From Pseudomonadota bacterium (GTDB lineage Bacteria; Pseudomonadota; Gammaproteobacteria; Burkholderiales; Burkholderiaceae_C), in NCBI GenBank assembly GCA_021846965.1, contig JAJZWA010000020.1, forward strand, positions 1-57,125: 57,125 nucleotides of DNA, read 5' to 3'. The notes below the pieces were generated by a model. The model had not been told where the DNA came from. It did not search any database and saw only the letters and a program-made list of their open reading frames with translations. Position 1 is the first letter of the stretch. Every line of letters begins with the position of its first letter. This document shows, piece by piece, positions 32,121 through 41,568 of the stretch. The translations under genes and the position numbers were made by a program.

Positions 32121-35100
32121 ATGTCCTTGCCCGCCGTTCCTCCCGCCGCATTGCCCGATGACGAGGCACGGCGCCTCCAGGCCTTGCGCGACCTGGATCT
32201 GCTGGATCCCTCCGCCGAGCAGGTGTTCGACGAACTCGGCGCGCTGGCGGCGCAGCTCACGGGGGCACCGATCGCCCTCGTGACCCTGGTCGAAGGCGCC
32301 CGCGTGTGGTTCAAGAGCCGCCTCGGCCTGGACCTGCGCGAGACCTCGCGCGAGGGCTGGTTCTGCGCGCAGGCGATGCTCGGCGACGGCCTGCTGGAAG
32401 TCGCTGACGCCCGGCAGGATCCGCGCTTCGCAGGGCACGTGCTGGTGCGTGAGGCGCCGCATCTGCGCTTTTACGCCGGCGTGCCGCTGCGCACGGAGGA
32501 GGGGCACGCGCTGGGAACCCTGTGCGTGCTCGATGGCCAGCCGCGTCGGCTGGACGGCGCGCAGCGCGAGGGCCTGGCGCGGCTGGGGCGGCAGGTGCTC
32601 CGTGTGATCGAGGCCCGACAGGCGGCCGCGCGCCTGGTGCGCGCCCAGCAGCGTCTGCGCCGCCTGGCCGATTTCCGCGCGCTTCTGGCCGAGGTCAGCC
32701 AGGCCGTGGCCGATGCCGACGACGATCTGCAACTGCTGCGCCAGGCCTGCGCCCTCGGCGTGCGCTACGCGGGGGCCGGGCTCATGTACGTGGCCCGCCC
32801 CGCGGAGGATGGTCGCTTCGTGTTCCTGGCCAGCGCCGGCCAGACCGAATATCTGCGGCACATCGTGATCTCCAGCCGTGCGGACGATCCGCATGGCGGC
32901 GGTTTCGCGGGCGTGGTCTGGCGCGAGGGCCGGGCGCTGGTCAGCGACGATTTCCTCGGCTCCCCCGAACTCGGGCCCTGGCGGGCGACGGCCGAGCGCT
33001 ACGGCTTTCGCGCGGCGGCGACCCTGCCCATCCGGCGCGGGCGCGAGATCTGGGCCATCATGACCATCCTCGACGCGCAGACCGCGGTCTACGACCAGGA
33101 CCTGCGGGAATTGCTGGAGGAATTGTCGGAAAACCTGTCCAGTGGCCTGGATCGCATCGACCTGGCCCAGCGCGAGCGCGAGTCTTCGGCCTTGCGCGAC
33201 GTCCTGCTGGACCATTCCCAGGCCGGGATCGTGGGTCTGCGCGACGGACGCCTGGTGCGCGTGAACCAGCGCCTGGTGCAGATGCTGGGCTACGACCATG
33301 CCCAGCAGTTGCTGGGCATGGGGCCCCGCGATCTGGTGCCGGACGATGCCGAGTTCGCGCGCTGGGAGCAATTCCACGCCGAGTTGCTGGAACACCCGCT
33401 GCATGGACGCAACCTGAGGCTGCGCCGGCGCGACGGCAGCGAGCTGCCCTGCGACGTGTCCGGCGGGGTGGTGGACCAGCAGGGCCCGCGCACCGTGGTG
33501 TGGACCCTGCTCGACATCAGCGAGCGGGTGCAATTGCATCGACGCCTGGAGCGCGCGCTGGCCTACCAGCGCCGCCTGATGGAGAAGAATGCGGCAGGCA
33601 TGTTCACCCTGGACGCGCGCGGGTGCATCGGGGATCTCAACCCGGCGCTGTGCGAAATGCTCGGCTATGCCCGCGAGGACCTGCTGGGCCGGGACGCGCG
33701 GGAGTTGTTCGGGGCCGGTCCGGAGAGCGCACGTTTCGAATCCATCAGCCAGCAGGCGCGGCAGGGCCTGCTGCGCGGTCGGCAGGAGCAGCGCTTTCGC
33801 CGGCAGGATGGCTCGCCGAGGGTGTGCGAGATCAGCGGCGTGCCCATCGAGCTGCCCGACGGCGAGCCCGGCGTGTTGTGGAGCGTCATCGACGTGACCG
33901 CGCTGCACGAGGCCCGCGACACCATTGCCTTCCAGGCCCGTCACGACACGCTGACGGGCTTGCCCAACCGGCGCGCGCTGGAGCAATACCTGCCGCGCGT
34001 GCTGCAGCGCGCGCGCCGGCCCGGCAGCCGCGTGGTGGTCGGCATGCTGGACCTGGACGATTTCAAGCCGGTCAACGACGCGCACGGCCATGGGGCGGGC
34101 GATGCCCTGCTGCGCGAATTCGGGCGTCGTCTGCGCGACGTGCTGCGTGCATCGGATTTCCTGGCGCGTTTTGGCGGCGACGAGTTCGTGCTGGTGCTGG
34201 AGGATCTGGACGAACAGGAGCTCGAACTGCAGCTGGACGCCGTGCTGGGGCGCCTGCACGACGTCGTGGAGCGCGAATTCCAGCTCCCGCAGGGTCAGCG
34301 CGTGCGGGTAGGCATGAGCCTGGGCCTGGCGCTGGTTCCGACGCAGGCGGGCGGCGGCGAGGCCGTGCTGCGCCAGGCCGACGCCGCGCTGTACGAGCTC
34401 AAGGCCCACAAGGTGCAGCGCGCGCGCTGGTGGCAGCTGGGCACCAGCAGCGGCGTGGGCAGCGACGCGACGTCGAACTTCGACCCCTTCGGCGCGCGCG
34501 CGAGCGAATTGCTGGGCACGGCCGCGGTGCAGGCGCTGATCGAGCCGCAGGCCTACGAGCAGCGGCTGCTCGCCGAGTGGGCGCAACCGGGGGGCAGGCT
34601 GGGCGCCGACAAGCGGCGCGAACTGACGGGGGAGCTGGCCCGGGAGCAGGCCCTGCACGCGCAATGGCTGCTGGGTGCCCAGCGCAGCCCGGAGGAGGTG
34701 CAGCAGCACGCCGCGCAGCGCGGCCGGGCGCTCGCGCTCATGGGCCTGAGCCCCTCGATGCTGGTGCGCGGCGCCGCGCTGGTGCAACAGGAGCTGGCCG
34801 AACGCATGCGCGCCTCGGCCGTGATGGCGCGCACGCGCCACGAGCTGGCGCAGATCGCCGAGGCCCGGCTGCGCGAGGACCTGCAGGCGCAGATGCTCGC
34901 GCATGACCAGGTCGTGGCCCGCTACTTCGCGGTGTTCGACCAGCAGGCTCCCGCGGCGGGCACGCCCTGGCGCGACGCGCTGGAGGCGCTGCTGCGTCCG
35001 GTGGGCGAGCTCGACGGCATGCTGGCCTGCGTGCTCATGCGCCCCGACTCGCAAGGCTGCTTCCAGGTGGAGGCCGGCGCGGGCCCCTGCGCGCAGGCCA

Positions 35101-36506
35101 TCGGCCGGGATCTGCGCGAGGGCAGCTACCAGGTGCGCCAGGACGACGACAGTCCGGCCGGACGCGGCCTGGTCGGCAGCGCGTGGCGCAGCGGGCGCAT
35201 CCAGAGCACCGGCGAGTACGGGCGCGATGCGCGCCTGGGCCTGTGGCAAGCGCGCATGCGGGCGCACGGGGTGCGCAGCGTGATGGCCATCCCGGTACCC
35301 GCGCAACAGGAGGGGGCGGCCTTCGTGCTGGTGTTGTTCGGCGCCTGGCCCGAACAGTTCCAGGCGCGTCGCATGCGGCATTTCGCCAAGCTGCTGCAGC
35401 AACAGGCCGCCCAGGCCTGGCGCACCCTGCGCGTGCCCCAGCAAGTGGCGCCGCCGTCGCAGGAGGTCGCCCAGGCGCACCGGGCCGCGCTGTTCCGGGG
35501 AGGCCTGGAGCTGCATATGCAGCCGGTGGTGAACCTGCTCGATGGCAGCGTGCGGCGCGTGGAGGCGCTGGCCCGGCTGCGCGCTGCCGACGCATCGCTG
35601 GTGATGCCGGGCGTGTTCCTGCCCCTGCTGGGAGACGCCGAACTCGACCGCCTGCTGCGCATGGTGCTGGAGCAATCGCTGGCATGGCTGCGCCGTTGGG
35701 ACTCCCAGGGCCTGCAGCTGGAGGTCTCGGTCAACCTGGCGCCCACCACGCTGGTGCATCCGCAGTGCGCCGAGTGGGTGGCGCAAGCCCTGCATGCCAG
35801 CGGGGTCGACCCGGCGCGCCTGACCCTGGAATTGCTGGAGACCCAGGAGATCGACCGTTCGGCCCAGGCGCGCGCCATCTCGGCCCTGGCCGAACTGGGG
35901 GTGAAGCTGGCGATCGACGATCTGGGCTCCGGCTACAGCAGTCTCAAGCGCCTGACCGAACTGCCCTTCGATACCATCAAGGTGGACCAGAGCCTGACCC
36001 TGAACCTGCGGCGCTCGCCGATGCTCAGCTTCAATCTGGTCGGCACGCTGATCCGCATGGGCACGGAGCTCGGGCGCCAGGTGATCGTCGAGGGGGCGCA
36101 GGATGCCGATACGGTGGACGCCGTGCGCGAACTGGGCGCCAGGCTGGCCCAGGGTTTCGCGCTGGCGCGGCCCATGCCCGCCGCCGATCTGCATGGCTGG
36201 TGGGCCGGCGGCGGACCGCGGCTGGGCCGGGAGCGCATCCATGGGCCGCTGGGCGCTCTGGCCTTGCACTGGGCGCTGGCGCAGGACGGCGCCCAGGGGC
36301 TGATGCAGGTCCACGCTTGCCCGGTGAGCGCCTGGCTGCAGCGCAGCGGGCTGGGGGGCCGGGACGTCGAGGAGTGGCACGCCGCCGCGCACCGTGCGCA
36401 GGCCGCGTGGTCGTCCGAACAACCCTTCGTCCGCTGGCTGCTGCAGCAATTGCAGTCGGGAGAGGCGGGGGCGCGTGACGAATCCGAAACGCCGGGCCCG
36501 GCGTAA
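32121..36506 (+). CDS. Large multi-sensor GGDEF-EAL protein
   Basis: A 1,461-aa soluble protein. Domains in order: GAF (about 20-165), GAF (about 185-350), PAS (about 360-475), PAS (about 480-600), GGDEF (about 605-765), a helical region (about 790-925), GAF-like (about 930-1110), EAL (about 1125-1375) and an uncharacterised C-terminus (about 1380-1461). The cyclase site is intact (RFGGDEFVLVLED, GGDEF at 685-689) with an inhibitory RASD five residues before it. The EAL site keeps E1148 in VEALAR, ELLET, DDLGSGYSS, KVDQ and VEG. Both making and breaking c-di-GMP are possible. The helical part resembles globin-type sensors without a clear haem His. The stop overlaps the next ATG (TAATG). Confidence 0.85.
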   Translation: MSLPAVPPAALPDDEARRLQALRDLDLLDPSAEQVFDELGALAAQLTGAPIALVTLVEGARVWFKSRLGLDLRETSREGWFCAQAMLGDGLLEVADARQDPRFAGHVLVREAPHLRFYAGVPLRTEEGHALGTLCVLDGQPRRLDGAQREGLARLGRQVLRVIEARQAAARLVRAQQRLRRLADFRALLAEVSQAVADADDDLQLLRQACALGVRYAGAGLMYVARPAEDGRFVFLASAGQTEYLRHIVISSRADDPHGGGFAGVVWREGRALVSDDFLGSPELGPWRATAERYGFRAAATLPIRRGREIWAIMTILDAQTAVYDQDLRELLEELSENLSSGLDRIDLAQRERESSALRDVLLDHSQAGIVGLRDGRLVRVNQRLVQMLGYDHAQQLLGMGPRDLVPDDAEFARWEQFHAELLEHPLHGRNLRLRRRDGSELPCDVSGGVVDQQGPRTVVWTLLDISERVQLHRRLERALAYQRRLMEKNAAGMFTLDARGCIGDLNPALCEMLGYAREDLLGRDARELFGAGPESARFESISQQARQGLLRGRQEQRFRRQDGSPRVCEISGVPIELPDGEPGVLWSVIDVTALHEARDTIAFQARHDTLTGLPNRRALEQYLPRVLQRARRPGSRVVVGMLDLDDFKPVNDAHGHGAGDALLREFGRRLRDVLRASDFLARFGGDEFVLVLEDLDEQELELQLDAVLGRLHDVVEREFQLPQGQRVRVGMSLGLALVPTQAGGGEAVLRQADAALYELKAHKVQRARWWQLGTSSGVGSDATSNFDPFGARASELLGTAAVQALIEPQAYEQRLLAEWAQPGGRLGADKRRELTGELAREQALHAQWLLGAQRSPEEVQQHAAQRGRALALMGLSPSMLVRGAALVQQELAERMRASAVMARTRHELAQIAEARLREDLQAQMLAHDQVVARYFAVFDQQAPAAGTPWRDALEALLRPVGELDGMLACVLMRPDSQGCFQVEAGAGPCAQAIGRDLREGSYQVRQDDDSPAGRGLVGSAWRSGRIQSTGEYGRDARLGLWQARMRAHGVRSVMAIPVPAQQEGAAFVLVLFGAWPEQFQARRMRHFAKLLQQQAAQAWRTLRVPQQVAPPSQEVAQAHRAALFRGGLELHMQPVVNLLDGSVRRVEALARLRAADASLVMPGVFLPLLGDAELDRLLRMVLEQSLAWLRRWDSQGLQLEVSVNLAPTTLVHPQCAEWVAQALHASGVDPARLTLELLETQEIDRSAQARAISALAELGVKLAIDDLGSGYSSLKRLTELPFDTIKVDQSLTLNLRRSPMLSFNLVGTLIRMGTELGRQVIVEGAQDADTVDAVRELGARLAQGFALARPMPAADLHGWWAGGGPRLGRERIHGPLGALALHWALAQDGAQGLMQVHACPVSAWLQRSGLGGRDVEEWHAAAHRAQAAWSSEQPFVRWLLQQLQSGEAGARDESETPGPA

Positions 36507-37915
36507 TGGTGGAGCAAGCCGCGTGCGCGGCACTGGCCTGGGAGCCTGGCATGCAGCAGCAGTTGAAGCTTTCGGAACTGATCGGGGCCTTGAGCCACGC
36601 GCTGGACATCACCGAGGGGCAGCCGCGGGGCCATTGCGTGCGCTGCGCCTGGATCGGCATGGCGCTGGGCGAGGAGCTGGGCCTGGACGGTTTCGCGCTG
36701 TGGGAGCTGTACTACACGCTGTTGCTCAAGGACCTGGGTTGCAGCAGCAACGCGGCGCGCATCTGCGAGCTCTACCTCAGCGACGACCTGCAGTTCAAGC
36801 GCGATTTCAAGCTCGTGGGCAGCTCCCTGCCGCAGGTGGCGCGCTTCGTGCTGACCCATACGGGGCTGCGCTCGGGCCTGGCCGAGCGTTTTCGTGCCAC
36901 CCTGGACATCTTCCAGCACGGCAACGACTTTTCCCGCGAGCTGATCCGCACCCGCTGCCAGCGCGGCGCCGACATCGCGCGCCAGATGCGCTTCGGCGAG
37001 GCGGTGGCCGAGGGCATCCACGCGCTGGACGAGCATTGGGATGGCAGCGGCAAGCCCGACGGCCTGGCCGGCGAGGCCATTCCGCTGGCTTCGCGCATCG
37101 CCTTGCTGGCCCAGGTGGTGGACGTGTTCCACACCGCGGGAGGGCCGGGCGCGGCCCTGCGGGAGCTGCGCCTGCGGGCGGGAAGCTGGTTCGATCCCGC
37201 CCTCGTGGCGGCGCTGGAGCGTGTGGCCGGGGAGAGTTTCTGGCAGGCGTTGCGCGATCCCGCGCTGGCGCAGCGGGTGTACGGGCTGGAGCCCGCGCGC
37301 CACAGCGTTCCCCTGGATGACGACTACCTGGACGAGATCGCCGAGGCCTTCGGCCAGATCATCGACGCCAAGAGCCCGTACACGGCCGGACACAGTGCGC
37401 GCGTCGGGCTGTACGCGGACCTGATCGCCGAACAGCTGGGCCTCGACCCCGCGCGCCGGCGCTGGCTGCGCCGCGGAGCGCTGCTGCACGACCTGGGCAA
37501 GCTGGGCGTGAGCAACACCGTGCTCGACAAGCCGGGGCGACTCGACGAGGCCGAATGGGAAGCCGTGCGCATGCACGCGCTCTACACCGAGCAGATCCTC
37601 TCGGGCATCGAGCCCTTCGCCGAGCTGGCGCGCGTCGCCGGGGCCCACCACGAGCGCCTGGACGGAACCGGCTACCCGCGAGGCCTGGGCGCCGAGCAGA
37701 TCAGCCTGGAGACCCGCGTGATCACCACGGCCGACATCTTCGATGCCATATCCGCCGATCGCCCCTACCGCCCGGCCGTGCCGATCGGAAAGACCCTGGA
37801 CATGATGCAGGGCCTGGTCGGCACCGCTCTGGACGAGCGTTGCATGGTCGCCCTGCGCGCGGCGGCCGAGCGGGTGGAGGCCGATCTGCTGGACAGCCAG
37901 CCCGCGACGGCGTGA
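36506..37915 (+). CDS. Tandem HD-GYP phosphodiesterase, first domain degenerate
   Basis: A 469-aa protein with two HD-GYP copies. The first (about 20-255) has lost the metal ligands: the HD pair reads KD (LLLKDLG) and the GYP segment reads LDEHWDGSGKPDGL. The second (about 275-450) is complete: GHSARV, ALLHDLGKLGVS, HHERLDGTGYPRGLG and ADIFDAISADRPYRP, so it should degrade c-di-GMP. The ATG at 36506 overlaps the stop of the giant GGDEF-EAL gene, so they are co-translated. An ATG at 36551 with GGGAG 7 nt upstream is a good alternative. Confidence 0.85.
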   Translation: MVEQAACAALAWEPGMQQQLKLSELIGALSHALDITEGQPRGHCVRCAWIGMALGEELGLDGFALWELYYTLLLKDLGCSSNAARICELYLSDDLQFKRDFKLVGSSLPQVARFVLTHTGLRSGLAERFRATLDIFQHGNDFSRELIRTRCQRGADIARQMRFGEAVAEGIHALDEHWDGSGKPDGLAGEAIPLASRIALLAQVVDVFHTAGGPGAALRELRLRAGSWFDPALVAALERVAGESFWQALRDPALAQRVYGLEPARHSVPLDDDYLDEIAEAFGQIIDAKSPYTAGHSARVGLYADLIAEQLGLDPARRRWLRRGALLHDLGKLGVSNTVLDKPGRLDEAEWEAVRMHALYTEQILSGIEPFAELARVAGAHHERLDGTGYPRGLGAEQISLETRVITTADIFDAISADRPYRPAVPIGKTLDMMQGLVGTALDERCMVALRAAAERVEADLLDSQPATA

Positions 37916-37979
37916 AATGGCGCCTTCGTGCGCGGCGCCGCACGCGAACAACCTTTCAGGCAATCGACGGAATCACGAC

Positions 37980-38744
37980 ATGGAAATTCAAGGACAGAGC
38001 GCTTTGGTCACCGGGGCAGGCTCCGGGCTGGGCGAGGCCGTGGCGCGGGAACTGGCGCGCCAGGGAGCGAAGGTGGCGGTGCTGGACCTCAACGCCGAGC
38101 GCGCCCGCGCGGTGGCCGCCGACATCGGGGGCGTCGCGCTGGCGGCCGACGTCAGCGACAGCGCGGGCCTGCAGGCCGCCATCGAGCAGGCCGCCCAGGC
38201 GCACGGGACGGCGCGCATCGTCATGCACATGGCCGGCGTGGCCGGCGCGAAGCGCGTGGTCTCGCGCGACGGTACGCCGGCTCCGCTGGAGGATTTCGAG
38301 CGCACGGTGCGCGTGAACCTGATCGGCAGCTACAACGTGGTTCGCCTGTGCGCCGCGCGAATCGCGGCCCTGGAGCCCCTGGCCGACGGCGAGCGCGGCG
38401 TGATGCTGCTGACCGCCTCGGTGGCGGCCTTCGACGGCCAGATCGGGCAGGCCGCCTATTCGGCCTCCAAGGGCGGCGTGGCGGCCATGACGCTCCCGCT
38501 GGCGCGGGATCTGGCCTCGCACGGCATTCGGGTGGCCACCGTGGCCCCCGGCCTGTTCGACACGCCGATGATGTCGGCCATGCCCCAGGAAGTGCAGGAT
38601 TCCCTGGCCGCCTCGGTGCCCTTTCCCAAGCGTCTGGGTCGTCCGCAGGAGATCGCCGCGCTGGCCGCGCATGTGGTGCGCAACGTCTACCTCAACGGCG
38701 AAACCATCCGCCTGGACGGCGCGCTGCGCATGGCGCCGCGCTGA
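37980..38744 (+). CDS. Short-chain dehydrogenase, 3-hydroxyacyl-CoA dehydrogenase type II-like
   Basis: A 254-aa SDR enzyme. The NAD-binding motif is TGAGSGLG (11-18), with VLDLN after strand 2, which favours NAD. The catalytic residues are S147, Y160 and K164 (YSASKGG). The segment LTASVAAFDGQIGQAAYSAS and the C-terminal pattern PFPKRLGRPQEIAALAAHVV are typical of the HSD17B10-like hydroxyacyl-CoA dehydrogenase group. It would oxidise a 3-hydroxyacyl-CoA. No ACAD is adjacent; the nearest one is at 15.4 kb. It lies between the c-di-GMP block and the LysR gene. Confidence 0.87.
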   Translation: MEIQGQSALVTGAGSGLGEAVARELARQGAKVAVLDLNAERARAVAADIGGVALAADVSDSAGLQAAIEQAAQAHGTARIVMHMAGVAGAKRVVSRDGTPAPLEDFERTVRVNLIGSYNVVRLCAARIAALEPLADGERGVMLLTASVAAFDGQIGQAAYSASKGGVAAMTLPLARDLASHGIRVATVAPGLFDTPMMSAMPQEVQDSLAASVPFPKRLGRPQEIAALAAHVVRNVYLNGETIRLDGALRMAPR

Positions 38745-38794
38745 GCGCTCGCCGCGGCGGCGCGTGAGGCTCGGGAGAATGCTCCAATAGGGGA

Positions 38795-39709
38795 ATGAAC
38801 CTCAAGCAACTCGAATATTTCGTGCGCGTCGCCGAGGTGGGCAGTTTCAGCAAGGCGGCGGTCCTGCTGGACATCGCCCAGCCGGCGCTGAGCCGTCAGG
38901 TTCGCCTGCTGGAGACCGACCTGCGCGCGGTGTTGCTGCAGCGCACCGGGCGAGGCGTCGTGCTCACCGAGGCGGGCAAGCGCCTGTTCGAGCATGCGGC
39001 GGGCATCCTGCAGCTCGTCGCGCAGGCCCGCGAGGACCTGGAGGCGGGGCGCGACGAACCGACGGGGCGGATCATCATCGGCCTGCCCCCGAGCATGGGG
39101 CGGGTGCTCACGCTGCCCCTGGTGCAGGGCTTCGAGTCGAGGCTGCCGAAGGCTCGCCTGGCGATCGTGGAAGGCCTGTCGGCCCACATCACGGAGTGGA
39201 TCTCCACCGGGCGCGTGGACATCGGCCTGGTACTGAACCCGCAGAGCCAGGAGGCCATCGAGGTGCGCCCGGTGTTCGAACAGGAGCTGTGCCTGGTCAG
39301 CCCCGCGGGAACGGGCGAACCCGAGCATGAGGTGCCCTTCACCAGCCTGGGTTCGTATCCCCTGGTGATTCCCGAACGCACCCATGCGATTCGCCGAATG
39401 ATCGAGAATCAGGCGGCCCTCTCCCACATCAAGCTGCAGATTGCCTGGGAAGTCTCCGGTGTGCAGTCCATCCTGGACCTGGTGCGCTGCGGCCACGGCC
39501 ATGCCGTGCTGGCACGCGGGGCGGTGCTGGCCAGCGGCCAGCGCGAGGCCTTCCGCGTGCGGGCGCTGACCCAGCCCAGCCTGTACAGCCGGCTGTTCCT
39601 GGCCACCTCCGCGAGCAAGCCCAGCACGCCGCTGCTGCGTCACGCCGTGGATCTGTTGCTGCAACTGGCGCGCGAGCATGCGCGGGCGGCCGACCATATC
39701 AATTCGTGA
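38795..39709 (+). CDS. LysR-family regulator of the protocatechuate 4,5-cleavage cluster
   Basis: A 304-aa LysR regulator with an N-terminal winged helix (FVRVAEVGSFSKAAVLLDIA then QPALSRQVRLLETDL) and an effector-binding domain (about 92-295). It stands immediately upstream of and codirectional with ligJ. Its stop codon (39707-39709) lies inside a LysR-type operator that also occurs before the channel/ABC operon at 47.3 kb. It is therefore the probable activator of both, with a pathway intermediate as effector. The evidence is positional and by motif; the name LigR or PmdR is not asserted. Confidence 0.87.
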   Translation: MNLKQLEYFVRVAEVGSFSKAAVLLDIAQPALSRQVRLLETDLRAVLLQRTGRGVVLTEAGKRLFEHAAGILQLVAQAREDLEAGRDEPTGRIIIGLPPSMGRVLTLPLVQGFESRLPKARLAIVEGLSAHITEWISTGRVDIGLVLNPQSQEAIEVRPVFEQELCLVSPAGTGEPEHEVPFTSLGSYPLVIPERTHAIRRMIENQAALSHIKLQIAWEVSGVQSILDLVRCGHGHAVLARGAVLASGQREAFRVRALTQPSLYSRLFLATSASKPSTPLLRHAVDLLLQLAREHARAADHINS

Positions 39710-39726
39710 TAGCTGCTAGCGCGGCG
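39695..39726. promoter_or_regulatory. LysR-type operator of the lig operon
   Basis: CATATC, 4 bp, then a 22-bp block containing GATAGCTGCTAGCGC. The core TATC-N7-GATA (39697-39711) fits the LysR T-N11-A rule. It is centred about 65 bp before the presumed start of transcription, the usual place for a LysR activator. The second copy is at 47256-47287, matching at 6/6 and 19/22 positions of the two blocks. Confidence 0.75.
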
Positions 39727-39733
39727 GGCAGCC

Positions 39734-39762
39734 TTGGCCGGGGCAGGGGGGCTTGCCATAAT
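39734..39762 (+). promoter_or_regulatory. Sigma-70 promoter of the lig operon
   Basis: TTGGCC (39734-39739) and CATAAT (39757-39762) are separated by 17 bp, upstream of ligJ. The -35 box is poor and the -10 good, as expected for an activator-dependent promoter. CATAAT begins 62 bp after the start of the operator block, exactly as at the channel promoter. Confidence 0.7.
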
Positions 39763-39828
39763 CAGCGCCGACTCAGGCTGCCATGAGCATCGGCCCTGCG
39801 CGCCGAGCCATTTCCTGGAGACCTCCGC

Positions 39829-40854
39829 ATGATCATCGACTGTCACGGCCACTACACCACCGCGCCGAAGGCGCTGGAGCAATGGCGCAAGGCGCAGATC
39901 GACAACCTCGCCACGCCCGAGCTCGGCCCCAAGGTGGCCGACCTGCGCATCAGCGACGACGAGTTGCGCGAAAGCATCGAGAACAACCAGCTGCGACTGA
40001 TGCGCGAGCGCGGCAGCGACCTCACCATCTTCTCTCCGCGCGCCAGTTTCATGGCGCACCACATCGGCGACTTCCATACCAGCTCCACCTGGGCAGGTAT
40101 CTGCAACGAACTCTGCCACCGCGTTTCCCAGCTGTTTCCCGAGCACTTCATCGGCGCCGCCATGCTGCCGCAGTCCCCGGGCGTGGATCCGCGCAGCTGC
40201 ATTCCCGAACTCGAGCGCTGCGTGCGGGACTACGGCTTCGTGGGCATCAACCTCAACCCCGATCCCTCGGGCGGGCACTGGAAGGAGCCGCCCCTGACCG
40301 ATCGCTGGTGGTACCCCATCTATGAAAAGATGGTGGAGTACGACATCCCCGCCATGGTGCACGTCAGCACCAGCTGCAACGCCTGTTTCCACACCACCGG
40401 CGCGCACTACCTGAACGCCGACACCACGGCCTTCATGCAATGCCTCACCGGGGATCTGTTCAAGGATTTCCCGACCCTGAAATTCGTGATTCCCCACGGC
40501 GGCGGCGCGGTTCCCTACCACTGGGGGCGCTTCCGCGGGCTGGCGCAGGAGCTGAAAAAGCCGGTGCTGCAGGAGCACTTGCTGGGCAACATCTTCTTCG
40601 ATACCTGCGTGTACCACCAGCCGGGCATCGACCTGCTGACCCGCGTGATCCCGGTGGACAACATCCTGTTCGCCTCCGAGATGATCGGGGCCGTGCGCGG
40701 CATCGATCCGCTGACGGGACACCACTACGACGACACCCGGCGCTACATCGAGGTCGCGGCCATCGACCCGGGGCAGCGCGCGAAGATCTACGAACACAAC
40801 GCGCGGCGCGTGTACCCGCGCCTGGATGCGGCGCTCAAGGCGCGCGGACTCTGA
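39829..40854 (+). CDS. ligJ: 4-Oxalomesaconate hydratase
   Basis: A 341-aa amidohydrolase-fold enzyme of the LigJ type. It opens with the metal-binding [16 protein letters not shown] (H6, H8), and keeps the family blocks [49 protein letters not shown] and [16 protein letters not shown]. It adds water to 4-oxalomesaconate to give 4-carboxy-4-hydroxy-2-oxoadipate, the substrate of the next gene's product. It is the first gene of the lig operon. A GGAG element 8-9 nt upstream supports the ATG at 39829; an out-of-frame ATG at 39783 is not the start. Confidence 0.93.
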   Translation: MIIDCHGHYTTAPKALEQWRKAQIDNLATPELGPKVADLRISDDELRESIENNQLRLMRERGSDLTIFSPRASFMAHHIGDFHTSSTWAGICNELCHRVSQLFPEHFIGAAMLPQSPGVDPRSCIPELERCVRDYGFVGINLNPDPSGGHWKEPPLTDRWWYPIYEKMVEYDIPAMVHVSTSCNACFHTTGAHYLNADTTAFMQCLTGDLFKDFPTLKFVIPHGGGAVPYHWGRFRGLAQELKKPVLQEHLLGNIFFDTCVYHQPGIDLLTRVIPVDNILFASEMIGAVRGIDPLTGHHYDDTRRYIEVAAIDPGQRAKIYEHNARRVYPRLDAALKARGL

Positions 40855-40870
40855 ACCCGGAGCAAAGGAC

Positions 40871-41563
40871 ATGACCCAGCTGAATCAACTTGGTGTGGTG
40901 CATCGCAAGATCCAGCGCGCGGATCCCGCCGCCGTGAAGGCCTTGTCGGGCTTCGGATCGGCCACCGTGCACGAGGCCATGGGCCGTGTCGGCCTGATGC
41001 GCCCCTATATGCGCCCCATCTACGGTGGAGCCCATGCCTGCGGCACGGCGGTCACGGTGTTGCTGCACCCCGGCGACAACTGGATGCTGCACGTGGCGGC
41101 CGAGCAGATCCGCCCGGGCGACATGGTGGTCGCCGCGGTGACGGCCGAATGCAGCGACGGCTATTTCGGCGACCTGCTGGCGACTTCCTTTCGCGCCCAG
41201 GGGGCCTGCGGCCTGGTGATCGAGGCGGGCGTGCGCGACGTCAAGGACCTCACCCAGATGCAATTTCCCGTGTGGAGCCGCTACATCAGCGCCAAGGGCA
41301 CCATCAAGGCCACCGTGGGCTCGGTGAACGTGCCCGTGGTCTGCGCGGGCGTGCAGGTGCAGCCCGGCGACGTGGTCGTGGCCGATGAGGACGGCGTGGT
41401 CGTGGTGCCGGCGGCGGTGGCCGGCGCCACCGCCGAGGCCGCGGCGGCTCGCGAGGCCAACGAGGGAGAGAAGCGCAAGAAGCTGGCCTCGGGCGTGCTG
41501 GGGCTGGACATGTACAAGATGCGCGAGCCGCTGGAAAAGGCCGGCCTGCGCTACGTGGACTGA
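40871..41563 (+). CDS. ligK: 4-Carboxy-4-hydroxy-2-oxoadipate aldolase
   Basis: A 230-aa class II aldolase of the HMG/CHA (RraA-like) family. The catalytic Arg-Asp pair is in [10 protein letters not shown], and the [12 protein letters not shown] loop binds the metal and substrate. It splits 4-carboxy-4-hydroxy-2-oxoadipate to pyruvate and oxaloacetate, the last step of the 4,5-cleavage route. The start at 40871 has GGAGCAAAGG upstream; the frame extends 45 bp upstream without family sequence. It follows ligJ by 16 bp. Confidence 0.93.
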   Translation: MTQLNQLGVVHRKIQRADPAAVKALSGFGSATVHEAMGRVGLMRPYMRPIYGGAHACGTAVTVLLHPGDNWMLHVAAEQIRPGDMVVAAVTAECSDGYFGDLLATSFRAQGACGLVIEAGVRDVKDLTQMQFPVWSRYISAKGTIKATVGSVNVPVVCAGVQVQPGDVVVADEDGVVVVPAAVAGATAEAAAAREANEGEKRKKLASGVLGLDMYKMREPLEKAGLRYVD

Positions 41564-41568
41564 AGGCC

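Noticed and set aside
34480-34910. A haem-binding globin domain
   Set aside because: The helical segment has some globin-sensor likeness but no clear proximal His, so it is not called a globin.
31884-36533. A minus-strand open frame of over 1,600 codons opposite the giant GGDEF-EAL gene
   Set aside because: It is a composition artefact of very GC-rich coding DNA: the plus strand carries clear domains, while the minus product is low-complexity. Only its last 112 codons (31545-31883), beyond the giant gene and behind a strong ribosome site, are kept as a gene.
39783-40325. Plus-strand ATG frame overlapping the ligJ start
   Set aside because: It is out of frame with ligJ, has no recognised domain, and ligJ matches its family from the ATG at 39829.
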